DNA of 64,000 nt, taken from Aphidius gifuensis (Eukaryota; Arthropoda; Insecta; Hymenoptera; Braconidae). The notes under the pieces are model-generated. The model made no database searches. It saw only the letters and a list, made by a program, of their open reading frames with translations, and was not told the DNA's origin. Below, in pieces: positions 35,001 to 45,534 of this stretch. Position numbers and translations under genes: made by a program. How positions within the stretch are numbered: the stretch's first letter is position 1; every line of letters starts with the position of its first letter. The stretch covers positions 1,302,001 through 1,366,000 of the forward strand of contig NC_057791.1 of NCBI RefSeq assembly GCF_014905175.1. Reading direction: 5' to 3'.

Positions 35001-36632
35001 TCAAAAAAATAAAGAACATTTTTTTCTAGTCCACATAATCCCATAAAATTCAAGTGTAAACCTAATTTTATATACGCATTGCATTGCATTGCATGGACAT
35101 TTAAAAAAATATAATTTTTATTCAGCTAAAATTGCCACAAAATAAATTATTGATTTTACTAAAAGAAAATAGTCAATTTTTTTATTTATTTTTTCTTTGT
35201 AAAATGATGAATAATATCTCACTGCAATAGATGTACTGACCCCTAAAAATTGAATGACCAGTGTGTGTCCAGTTTGATCAGTAAAATTTTTAATAAATTG
35301 ACCCCCAGCAAAAATTTAATTGTGAGAATTTTAGTTGGCCATAAAAATACAAAAAGTATCTGTATGAACAGACTGTAAAGAAAACGATTAAGCGCAATAT
35401 GAAGAGAATCAAAAAAAATAAAATAAATATATAAAAGTACGAAAAATTTTTCAGGATTAAATATATAATATACGAAACGAATCTTAGGGGTCAGCCATCA
35501 GTGACATTTTTCTATATGAACAATAGAAAAAAATAAAATACGTATATGGTTTTTATATATTTTTTTTTGATTCGTTTGAATATGAGTGTATGTAGGTCTG
35601 TGACCTATAAATCTTGTATTGTCCAGTGCCAATGTTTTGTTGGCCGCATATTAACCCCGGGGTGCAAAGGCCATGCACCCGGAATTGTTCACAATCTGAC
35701 CCCTCTCGATGACAACGTGACCCCTGAGTATAATATTATATTTGATTTGAAGGGCGAAAAAATTAAACAAAAAAAAACTGGACTACTATTATTTATCAGG
35801 TTGCTAAATTTCAAAAAAAAAATACTGCATCATTCTAATGGACAATGGGAAAAAATTTTTATTCAATTTTTGCTTTTTTTTTTTCTATTTTCTAACATAA
35901 AATTTATGTTGCTATTGAAAATTTTTATAAATTTTTAAAATAAATTTATTTGAGATATTATTTTTATTATTTTTATTTAAAAAAAAAATTTATTGTAATG
36001 TTTTTTTGAATTATGATTTCGATATATTTATTGAGAAAAAAAAATTGCAAATTATTATTTTTTTACTTTTAAATTAATTGTTAATTTTGATAATTAATTT
36101 TTAATTAATATTAATATTTATTTAGTGCATTTTATTGTTTATACAATGTCAATGAAATTAATTTTAAAAATAAAAATATTCTATCTTTTTTCTATCCTTA
36201 TTTAGCTTGCTAAATTTTATTTAAAAAATTTCTTCATTTTTATATTTCAAACACACGAGACATATTGAATAAAGAAAATAATTTTTCCAACGTTTTTTTT
36301 TTTTTTATTTCTTTAGCTACTGAACTTCATGGATTTTAACTTTTCAATAATAAAAATCTGTTTTATTTTGGTCAAGATGATATAACTCATGGAAAAATAT
36401 AAAAAGCGACAAATCGAAATTTTCGATTTGAGAAAAACGAGACCAAACAGCTGGTCAAGTATATATATTTTTTTTTTCTATTTTTTTTTTTTTGTTGGGG
36501 GCTGTTGGCACAAGGAGGGTGAACAAAATAAAGGATTTTTGTTTTTCTCGATGAATCATATATATAAAACTGACCAATGCGTATATTACTGTGTGATTCA
36601 GTCGATTGATAAAATAAATTATATTCAAGAGA
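32037..36632. other. AT-rich intergenic DNA with scattered GC-richer islands
   Basis: No gene was found. Background is A/T homopolymer-rich. Islands stand out at about 32400-32515, 33865-33955, 34335-34425, 34555-34640, 35575-35730 and 36480-36530. A GCATT tandem occurs at about 35077-35095. The region is upstream of hunchback, so the islands are candidate distal enhancers, but nothing here proves the target gene. Confidence 0.4.
35237..35724. promoter_or_regulatory. Cluster of TGACCCC nuclear-receptor-like half sites
   Basis: TGACCCC or its complement at 35237-35243, 35299-35305, 35487-35493, 35697-35703 and 35718-35724; a sixth is at 36829-36835. The last two of the cluster are 21 bases apart in the same orientation. 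In a roughly 80% AT background a GC-rich heptamer at this density is unusual. Confidence 0.35.
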
Positions 36633-36872
36633 TTCCTCCTATTATAAAAAGAAGAACTGTAATGCCGGTTCTTCGTTGTGTGATTGGTTGTCTCTCGGGT
36701 CCCTAGCTTGATATTGTTTCTCTCTCTCTCTCTTTATTTTAATTAATAAAATAAATTTATTATTCTGTTTCTTCGTCTGTTTTTTTTTTTGTTAATTTTA
36801 TAATATTCTGGTTGGCAACGGTTGCTGTGGGGTCAAACATTTTAACTCTTTTTTTTTTTTAATAACTAGCTC

Positions 36873-38289
36873 ATTCCTTTTTTATTTTCGTATGTAAACT
36901 CTTATTTCTAGTTTTTTTCATTGATTTTTCCATTTTTTTGTGTTTGTTTTTTTAAGCGAAAATTCCGGAAAAAATCCGGAGATATTATGGAAATAGTCTA
37001 GAGATTACTCCGTAAATATCTCCGAAAGTCTCAATTACGTAGAAAATCCGGAGAAATCCGGAGTAAGTCCGGAGAGATCCGGAGAAATCCGAAGATATCC
37101 GGAGAAAATCCGAAGAGATTATTTCTACCAGGGCTCTAAAACAATTTGTTGATGTTTTTTTTGATGAGCATCCATATAGAAAGACAACCATATAGTTCAT
37201 TACCGAGAGAAATGGGCAGAAATACAGACTGAAATGGAAAAGTTTAACGAAGAAACAAATGAAAAAATAAAACAACTACAAGAATCAGTTGCAACGTTAA
37301 CAGCTAAAAATCGATTGTTAGGAGACAAAAATAACAAATACAAAATGGCTTTGAAAACAATTTATAGTGAAAGTCTAACAAAATTATCAACACTGAATAT
37401 ATCATTTGATGGGCAAGGATCTAATAAAAAAAAAAGGGCAAATCAAGTTAGAATCACTATGCCTGAATTAGATACGGATTCATCACCTAATAGTGATGAT
37501 GATGATGATACAAACGTACCAATTGCATTAACTCAAAAAATTGTTTTGCCTGAACCAAGATGCTCATCAAGAAAAACATCAACAAATTGTATTACAGCAC
37601 TTCCAATTGATGAGACGAATCATTCTTATAAACAGAAAACGTATAGTGACGTTGATGAAATTGAATTTCATATCGGCATAAAACTACCTACTGGTACCAA
37701 AAAGAGACCGTGGAAGGACAAATTTTTAAAAATTGAAAAAGGTCAATTAAGCATACATGAGACTGATGGCGCTGACGAAGTGCTTGCAAGCATTAATTTA
37801 TCAAGTAAGGCTGGTTTTTCATTTCGTTCCGATCTTAAACCCGCAGATATACCGAAAACTTTTCAAACGAACCTAGTAATTGCAATTGAGGGCTCGAGTC
37901 CTTCGTCGCAGGATAAACCACCAACTTTTTTGTGGATCATGTCCTCTACCCCGAAAGGGAAAGCCCAACTCATGGGAATATTATATTCATTAAACAAATT
38001 TCGTTTTTTTTTTTTTTCTAACAGATGATGTTGATGAAATAATCTCTTCGGATTTTTTCCGGATATCTTCAGATTTCTCCGGATCTCTCCGGACTTACTC
38101 CAGATTTCTCCGGATTTTCTACGTAATTGAGACTTTCGGAGATATTTACGGAGTAATCTCTAGACTATTTCCATAATATCTCCGGATTTTTTTCGGAATT
38201 TTCGCTTAAAAAAACAAACACAAAAAAATGGAAAAATCAATGAAAAAAACTAGAAATAAGAGTTTACTTACGAAAAATAAAAAAGGAAT
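36873..38289. repeat. Long inverted repeat (~250-bp arms) flanking the captured fragment
   Basis: The left arm 36873-37125 and right arm 38036-38289 are close reverse complements, from GGAATxxxTTTTTTATTTTCG-like outer ends to GAGATTATTTC inner ends. Each arm is rich in TCCGGA/GAAATCCGG short repeats, which continue past the right arm to about 38355. In addition 37131-37171 is an inverted copy of 37558-37600 inside the open frame, so the left arm belongs to a second, shorter copy of the same captured sequence in the opposite orientation. Confidence 0.8.
37234..38028 (+). pseudogene. Captured citron-kinase-like coiled-coil/PH fragment (264 codons)
   Basis: An uninterrupted frame between the arms of the inverted repeat. 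The N-terminal third is a coiled coil (EETNEKIKQLQESVATLTAK). The middle is acidic/Ser-rich (SSPNSDDDDDT). The C-terminal third resembles the PH domain of citron/sticky-type kinases: LPTGTKKRPWKDKFLKIEKG, LSIHETDG, then ADIPKTF and a closing helix-like KAQLMGILYSLNKF. The C1 domain that precedes PH in citron is missing, and the frame runs into a poly-T tract and stops (RFFFFSNR), so the piece is incomplete. Codon composition is richer in G/C than neighbouring genes. The family call rests on my reading of spacing and key residues; a different PH family is possible. Expression is unknown. Confidence 0.5.
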
Positions 38290-38460
38290 TTTTTCTGAAA
38301 AAATCCGGAGAAAATCCAATAAAATCCGGAGAAAATCCGAAAAAACTCCGGTATTTTTTTTTCCAAAACAAAGGGTAAATTGTGCTTTAATTTGTACCAT
38401 TAAATTGAAAATTATAAAAAAAATTATTTAAAAATATTTATTTTTGGAAGCGGTATAGAA

Positions 38461-38631
38461 ACATTTTGGAGTAAATATTTTTTCTTTGTTATTTTTAAGG
38501 TACAAATTTCGAGTTTGGTGGTCGAAATATGTTGATTAATAAAGCAGATATGCAATTGTTAATTAACATTTTGGAGTAAATAATTTTTTTTTTGTTGATA
38601 TTTTTCAGGTACAAATTTCGGGCTTGGTGGT
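38461..38631. repeat. Direct repeat pair of ~62-66 bp near the element's 3' end
   Basis: Blocks 38461-38522 and 38566-38631 share ACATTTTGGAGTAAATA at their left ends and GGTACAAATTTCG then TTGGTGGT at their right ends, with a T-rich centre that differs. They are offset by 105 bases and lie within the putative Helitron tail. Confidence 0.7.
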
Positions 38632-38804
38632 ACAAATTAGTACAAGTTATTTTGCGTTTGTATTAATTTTTTTTCCCCCTAAGTCATCTAAAAAAAAGCA
38701 GATTTTTAGCCCTTTCTCCACCCTTTTTTTTTTTTTTTTTTTTTCAAAGTTTAAAAGGCTGGGAGACGCGCCTGGACGCGCCGTAAGCGCGTCATGTTCG
38801 CTAG

Positions 38805-41800
38805 TAAATATAAATTCTATAATAACGTAATAGTATTTTTTTTTGTTCCGTAAATGATATTACGATTTGATAAAAGATTTGTTTTTTCAAATTTATAATA
38901 TACTGGTTGTATTTTTTTTTCGTTAAAAATAGAAAGTGTGATGGCTTGAAGATGTTTAGATGGTTATTTTTTTAAGTGCATTTAGGGGAGAAAAAAAATG
39001 AAAAAATATATAGAAAAAATGTGTCAGATTTTTTTTTATATATATAAAATAAACCGGTGGCAATGTAGTATGTGAGTATGTACGTTTGACAAGCGTCTAA
39101 CGATCTCCGTGTGTGTTTATTACGTGGAGAAAAAAAAAATAGAGAAAAAAATAGAGGGTAGTCGTGTGGCGCACGAGCCATCCTGTCTTCATCCCCTCCT
39201 TTATGAAAATAAAATAAATTATATGTGAAGAAATGAAAAAAAAAAAGTAAAAAAAAAAATAGAAATAAATATATTGAGGCTTCTGACCTGGTGCAGCGTT
39301 TAACGAACGGAAAAACCATGGATCCACAAACTGAGATTCACCCCCCTGATATACTCACTTATTATATAGGCAGACTCCAAAAAAAAAATATATATACATA
39401 AAAAAAATAGGTAAAAAAAAAAACGATGAATAAAAAAGCTTGAAAAAAAATTGTAGAAAAAAATTAGAAAAAAAAATTATTCACCTTGCGGGGTTATATT
39501 ATGTGTTATGTTAACAAGTGGATTCGAGTAAAAAAAAAAAAGTTAAATTTCAATTAGCCCCCCAATAAAAAATAATGAAAAAAAAATTGTTTTTTTTTTT
39601 CAAACATATTATACGATTGCTTGTTTACATGATTATTGATTAATAAATTTATTTTTTTTTCTCAAATTTAATTAAGATTAATTAATTGAAAAATTATATG
39701 AGAAAAAAAGTTTTTAAATTTTTTTTTAATAAAAAAACGCTGATATAATGTTCCGACTGAAAATGAATTTATATTTTTATAATTTTTTATATTCTTAATA
39801 TTGATCCAGTCAATTAACAGCATCTGTTGTTATTTTATTTTATTTTTTTTTCTATTTTCAAATCAATCATATGCTTGTTTTATATAAAAACAAAATTTTT
39901 TTAAAATTCATTTTGAAATAGATTTTTATTAACTTAATTTTTATCAACAATCATCTGATAATTGTTGATAAAAAAAATAATTAATATTGTTTATTATTTC
40001 ATAGATAAAAAATTGATAAAATTAATTTTCTATTTTTATCAGAAAATATCATTTAAAAATTTAATAAAAAAATAAAATTCAAAATGAAATAATAATTCAC
40101 CTTTCGCGTTATAATACCGGTATAAAAATATATACGATGAAAAAAAAAAAATAATAAAAAAAATTGTAAAAAAGAAATATAAAATAGGGGTGGTGTTAGC
40201 AGATGAACCATAAGTATGGGTCAACCCTGCCACGAGCGTATAGGTCAGCTGTCAGTTGTTTGTCCTTGTGCCCAAGAAGGCCCCAGCATCCGAGGACCAA
40301 CGGCGCCGCCATTTGTGGCCAGGACTTTTTTTATATATATATTTTTTTTTCTTTCTCTTTTCTCTTACTTGCACTCTCTATTATAACCAAAATGCGCCTG
40401 TAATATATCTCGCTATATATACATTTCATACAACAAAAAAAAAAGGAAAGAAAAAAAAACGGCTAGCCACCAAAATATGCCCTCGGACCATACGTTTTTT
40501 TATACCGCATATTCCTCTTGTCCCCCGTTTTTTTTTTTTTTATAAATTTCCCCATTCATAGCGTTTTTTTTTTGTATTGGAATCCTCGGACCCTCGAAAT
40601 CTCGACACCCAAATATACACCAGGCTAAACGGAAGCTTTTTCAATTGCCTTCACGTGGATGTAACGACTTTGTCTCACAGCGGGGTGGACAATGTCCAAA
40701 ATAAAAAAAATTATTATATTTTTTTTTTTATATATATATATATCTATTTTAAAATTCTAATAATAGATATAATAAAATAAAATTATTCATTCGTCAAACA
40801 CATCATTGAAGATTTTTAAAAATGCTTCATTAGTTTGTTTTTTTTTTTTTTTTGAATTCTTCTATTTATTGCACCGATGAAAATAAAAAAAAATAATTAA
40901 TTATTTATTGATCTATTTATTTTTTTCAATTATAAAAATATTGCTCCGATAATTTTCATAAATTTCTTGAATTTTAACAAAAGCATTAGACAACTATTTC
41001 ATAAACTCAGTCTAAAAAAAAAATCTTAAATTTCAAGGGATTGTGCGTATTTGTATAAGCTGGGGAAAAAAAAAAACTAAAATAATCTTTGTTTTTTTCT
41101 TGATGTAGCTGTATATATCGATGAAGAATAGAAAAATAATAATAATAATAATTATGAAAAGTTTTTCAAGCATGTGAAATGGGGAAAAAAAATTTTTTTT
41201 TCAACAAAAAAAAAAAAAAGGATTGACTTATTATTTGTTATTGAATCGCGACTGTGTGCATATGCAAACACGTGCCTGATGCCATCATAGGGGATGAGAA
41301 TGCATTTTTATATTATTGAATATATAGAAAAAAAAAAAAAATGATATATATTTTAACCCCCTCGTATTTCATCGATTCATCCGTGAATCCTTCTGTGGTA
41401 AAATTGATGCAAATGAAAGAGAAAAGAAGAAAAAAAAAATATAAGTATCTGAGCTTTGATAAAATTCAGCTTGAATAGATATATTTGTATATTCTCGTAC
41501 CTGAAAAATGAAGGAAAAAAAAATATATATATAAAATAATAAAATGACAGTCGTAGGTGGCACGAGGGGGTTGACATTGTGGCAGCTGCATCACCAATAA
41601 CCCTTTTTCAAGCACAAATTGAAATTCAACATACGGAATATATATTTTCAGAAAAAAAGAAAAAAAATAAAATACATCATTGAAATGTTACAGAAAAATA
41701 GGAAAAAAAAAAAAAGGGATTAAAATAGTAAAAATGAGATGGAAAATTTTAAAAACATCGTATTGAAATGTTTTCGAAAAAAAAGAGGAAAAAAAAAAAA

Positions 41801-44527
41801 AAGTTTTCAACAGAATAAATACTTGAAAAATATATATATTATATTCTGTATCGACAAAATTATTTATAATAATTATTTTCATATACTTTTTTTATCTCTA
41901 AAATTATTTTGTATTTTTTTTCTTTTGATAAATGGAATGCGATTTTTGCAAAATGTTTTTCAATGACGGTGCGTCTAGTCGGTGAAAGACAGACTCATTG
42001 TGATGAGATTGAACAATGAAATTTGTTGAGTGACATTTTTACACGTGTAAGTGAGGAAATTGTCTACGAGTCATTTACACAGCATGAATTTTTTTTTTTA
42101 TGCTCAAGGGGTTTAAAAAAATAACACATCAATCAATTGACCGCACACAAGTCGACTTTGGGCAGTAACGCATACATACCGGTATGTATTTTTTTATTAA
42201 AATTATTTTAAATATTTAATATCAATTTTGCGTTTGTAATTTAACACGCGGTTCTTTTTTTTTCACCGAGCAATTTTAATTTAGAATAGAAAAAAAAAAA
42301 AAATAGGATAACGATTTAAATATATTTTTAAATTCACCATTGTAAAACACACTAATGATTTTTTTTTTCTTTTTTTTTTTTTCGCTTAAATGTTTTTAAA
42401 ACTTATTATCTTTCGCCGACTTTTCAGAAAAACCATAATGAAAAAATAAAAAAAAAGAAAAAAAAAAAAAAACTTTCCACATATATTTTTCTTGCAAATT
42501 TGACAATATTTAAATTCAATAGTTATACATGCATTACAATAAAAACCCAAGGAGTTTTTGTAACACTTGGAACTTTCGAAAAATATGTAACACGACCTTG
42601 TAGTAATTTTTTTTTTTTTTTTCTTTTTTAATGCTTTTTTGTTTTTTTGTTTTTTTTTTTTTTTATTTTTTCAAGAAAGGAGTTTGTTTTGTGAAAATTT
42701 AAACTAGCGAAAGGGATTTTTACAAAAGATAGTTTTCATTTTTGGGTGGTCTACATGGTGTTGCAATATTTGAAGATTCTAGCATAATCAAGCTTTCTTA
42801 ACTCAATAGAAGAACCGTTATTTTAACATCATTAATCAGACCTTTTTACCAATGGCTTAAAGAAAAAAAATAAAATAAAATAAAATAAAAAATAAAGTAG
42901 CTGATTTATCCTGGGGTGAGGCGACATCATGGATTTTTTTTTTTTCTTGAAAACAATTTTATCAAAAGCAAAAATTATGTGACTTGAAGGATCTCATGTT
43001 GCTAAGGAAAATAAATTTCAAGCTTAAACTCAGACGTTGCTAATTTACCTCTGACTTTTTAGAATTTAAGGTTTTTTGTATAAAAAAAAAAATGGGTATT
43101 CCCAATTTTTTAATGGTTTTAGTTTTAAAATGTCCCGTTAAATCCAGATAAAAAGAAATCTTTGTCTATTCACAAATCACTAATACGAGTACATGCTGTT
43201 TTCGCAAAATTAAATTTGAAAAAAAAAATATATTTTTCACAGTTAGGGGTATATCTTGTCTAGTCGTCTCTAGTTTTACCAATAAAAAATAAAAAAAAAT
43301 TCAATAAATACATATGCTAAAGCTTATATTTCTAAATAAGCTTCAGAAATTTTTATTTTTTTTTTTTTTACGAAAAATATGTTCTCCCAAAGGGGTGGAA
43401 GCTTTTTTGTCATCTTAAATTTTTTTCTTACCATGTTAAAAAAAATTACATGCTGTGTGTAAAAAAATTTTTTTTAATATTTTCCACATTTTTCTATTAA
43501 CAACATGTAGTTGTCATTGAAAAGAAACGATTAAAGAATATGAATTTTGAGAAAATAAAAATCCTGATAAAAAAAAACAATGAAATATATAAATAAGTTG
43601 AAAAGCCGAAATGAGAAGCAAAAAAAAAAAAAACTTGTTTTTACTTGTTGATATTTCATATTTTACCTGAAAATTTAACATCAATGTGAATATTACCCTG
43701 AGAGGTAAGACCAACCCCCCAAGTCAACTCTATACTCAAAACCGACGACGGCACTTTGAAAAAAAAAAAATTAAAAAAAAATTATAATGGCAAAAAATTT
43801 TAACGTAAAATAAAAAAAAAAAAAAAATAGATAAAAAAAGAAAAGGAAAAAAATTTTCCAGCCTTTTTTTTTTTTTTTTCTTCGTCGGCGGTATAGATGA
43901 AAGGCTTTTTATTTTTTTTAATTCTTTAAATATTTACGGACACGTTGTTATATATATTATTGGTAAAAAAAAAAAAAAAAATTAAGCGTATAATTTTTTA
44001 TTCTCAAAATAATAAAAAAAAAAAAAAAAATGATAATAAAAAAATAAAATCCAAGCATTGATAATAATGGCGCGAGCAAGTTGGTGTTTAGTAATAGCGC
44101 GTGCTAGAATATTTTAAAATTGAATTATCGTATATAAATTTTAAGGGTCCAAGGTGTATATAAAAGCGGCTTTGAAAAACATTTTATATTTTGGTATTGT
44201 AGAGAGGGTATATAGAATAAAATATATAGAGGGAAGTGTTGAAGATGACGCCGGGGTTATTGGAGTACAACAAAAAAATACCAAGTGCTTTTTCTTCATG
44301 AAGATGTTACGGCTGCTCTTATTTTTTTTTTGGAGTAAAAAAAAATAATTGTATATATTTTTATACAATTAAAAATAAAGTAAAAAGAGTTAAATCATAA
44401 AATTATTTTCATTAGGTTGATTAAAAATCAACAAATTAATTAAATATTGAAAAAAAAAAATAATATTATTATTTTTTAAACATTTTTTGACTGCTAATTA
44501 TTAATAATAATTTATTTATTTATTTAC
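38805..44527. other. AT-rich hunchback upstream region with GC-richer islands
   Basis: No supported gene. Islands at about 39055-39205, 39285-39360, 40195-40325 (contains GCCGCCATTTG at 40305-40315, a Pho/YY1-like GCCAT core), 40470-40700, 41215-41310 (TATGCAAA octamer at 41261-41268 beside CACGTG) and 41940-42190. The rest is A/T homopolymers. As this is intergenic DNA leading to a gap gene, enhancers are plausible but unproven. Confidence 0.4.
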
Positions 44528-44680
44528 CTTGAAATTCGGTGACATCATACCTTCCATGTGTTGCATTTTCAAATATATCTTTTGAATTTTCTCCGTCGGT
44601 TTACTTGTCAAACTTGATCCGTCGCAAATAATCTGCACCTCATCGATTAGCAAATTTTCCAATTCAAATTGTCCATTTTC
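44528..44680 (-). CDS. Orphan internal exon of an unrecognised gene
   Basis: 153 nt, 51 codons, open in phase 0 at both ends, with a strong acceptor (T-rich tract ending TTCACAG) before 44680 and donor AAG|GTAAAT after 44528. The peptide starts ENGQFELENLLIDEVQIICD, continues SSLTSKPTEKIQKIYLKMQ and ends EGMMSPNFK. It looks like real protein, not low-complexity translation, and is GC-richer than its flanks. I do not recognise it and could not find partner exons on this strand within several kilobases, so it is either part of a gene with very long introns or a displaced exon. Confidence 0.5.
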
Positions 44681-45099
44681 CTGTGAACAAAAAATTATAA
44701 AAATATTAAAAAAACATTTCAAGATATACAAATAAATAATTATTAATTAAAAATTTTATAAAATTTAGCTTTTTATCATTAACCTAAAAATAAAAAAACA
44801 ATTGTATATAAATTAAATTATTAAATTATTTTAAAACATAAAATTTAATAATAAAACCTTATACTCAAAAAATAAAAATTATTTATTAATTATTAAATGA
44901 AAAGAAAAAGGTTAACAAAATAGGGAGAGAGAGAGGACTGTATAAACGAATGCAAAAAAAAAAAAAAAAAGGCAAATGGAAAAAAAACCAACTTGAAAAT
45001 TTTCCGGATACCAGGCAAACATGAAGTAAAAAAAATAGAAATAGTTGGAAAATTTATATATAAAAGTGGGGATATGTAGATGCTATTGGTGCAAAAATA

Positions 45100-45534
45100 C
45101 ATGAATATATTGCTTGACGTATTTCCGACAGCCTACGATTGGCTGAAGGGAGCCATGGGAAGGGAAGGGATGAGGGTAGCTGCCCTTTTGCTAAACATAA
45201 TAAAATTCGAAATCTTAAACACACGTTTAGATTTTCCTCAGTCGAACACGAACACCCGTCTTAGTAACAGTTATTTTCTCAATAATTATCATTTATTTTG
45301 AGTTATCGTTTTTTTTTTTTTTTTTTCTAATTAAATATTAATTTAATTGTATAATTAATTTACAATTAAACAAAAACATTTAAAAATTTAATTTTTCGTG
45401 AGTTGTTTTTCGAGAAGTTTTATTTTTTTTTTTGTGCTCCAAAAAAAAAAACATTGAACATTGTGAATTGTGACATTGTGAAAATTTTATATGGAGGATT
45501 GAGCATCGATTGATAATTCACAAAAAAAAAAAAT
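45100..45534 (+). promoter_or_regulatory. Probable hunchback promoter and non-coding leader exon
   Basis: A GC-richer block at 45110-45265 holds an inverted CCAAT box (GATTGGC, about 45138) and an initiator-like TCAGTC at 45238-45243 with an A/T-rich TATA-like stretch about 35 bases before it. A clean donor AT|GTAAGTT lies at 45535, and the next strong acceptor on this strand, a poly-T tract ending ACTTTTAG at 47740, is 78 bases before the hunchback ATG. A leader exon of about 295 nt spliced over a 2.2-kb intron matches the usual layout of insect hunchback genes. Confidence 0.45.

Larger units (their letters stand above)
36633..38804 (+). mobile_element. Probable non-autonomous Helitron-like element carrying a captured gene fragment
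   Basis: The 3' end has Helitron features: stem GACGCGC (38775-38781), loop CGTAA, stem GCGCGTC (38787-38793), seven bases, then CTAG (fits CTRR) at 38801-38804, with host T following. Inside are a long inverted repeat and a gene-derived open frame unlike its surroundings in composition. No Rep/helicase frame is present, so it would be non-autonomous. The 5' end is tentative: TTCCTCCTATTATAAAAAG after an A at 36632 resembles Helitron 5' ends but begins TT, not the usual TC. Helitrons are known for capturing host gene pieces. The alternative is a foldback-type TIR element next to an unrelated Helitron end. Confidence 0.5.

Noticed and set aside
35546..35938. Plus-strand frame of 130 codons through a GC-richer island
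   Set aside because: Only about 50 codons are of normal complexity, no splice sites fit, and both ends are homopolymer translations.
44154..44348. Plus-strand frame of 64 codons near the orphan exon
   Set aside because: It ends in Phe/Leu/Lys homopolymer translation, and no acceptor or donor brackets its GC-richer middle.
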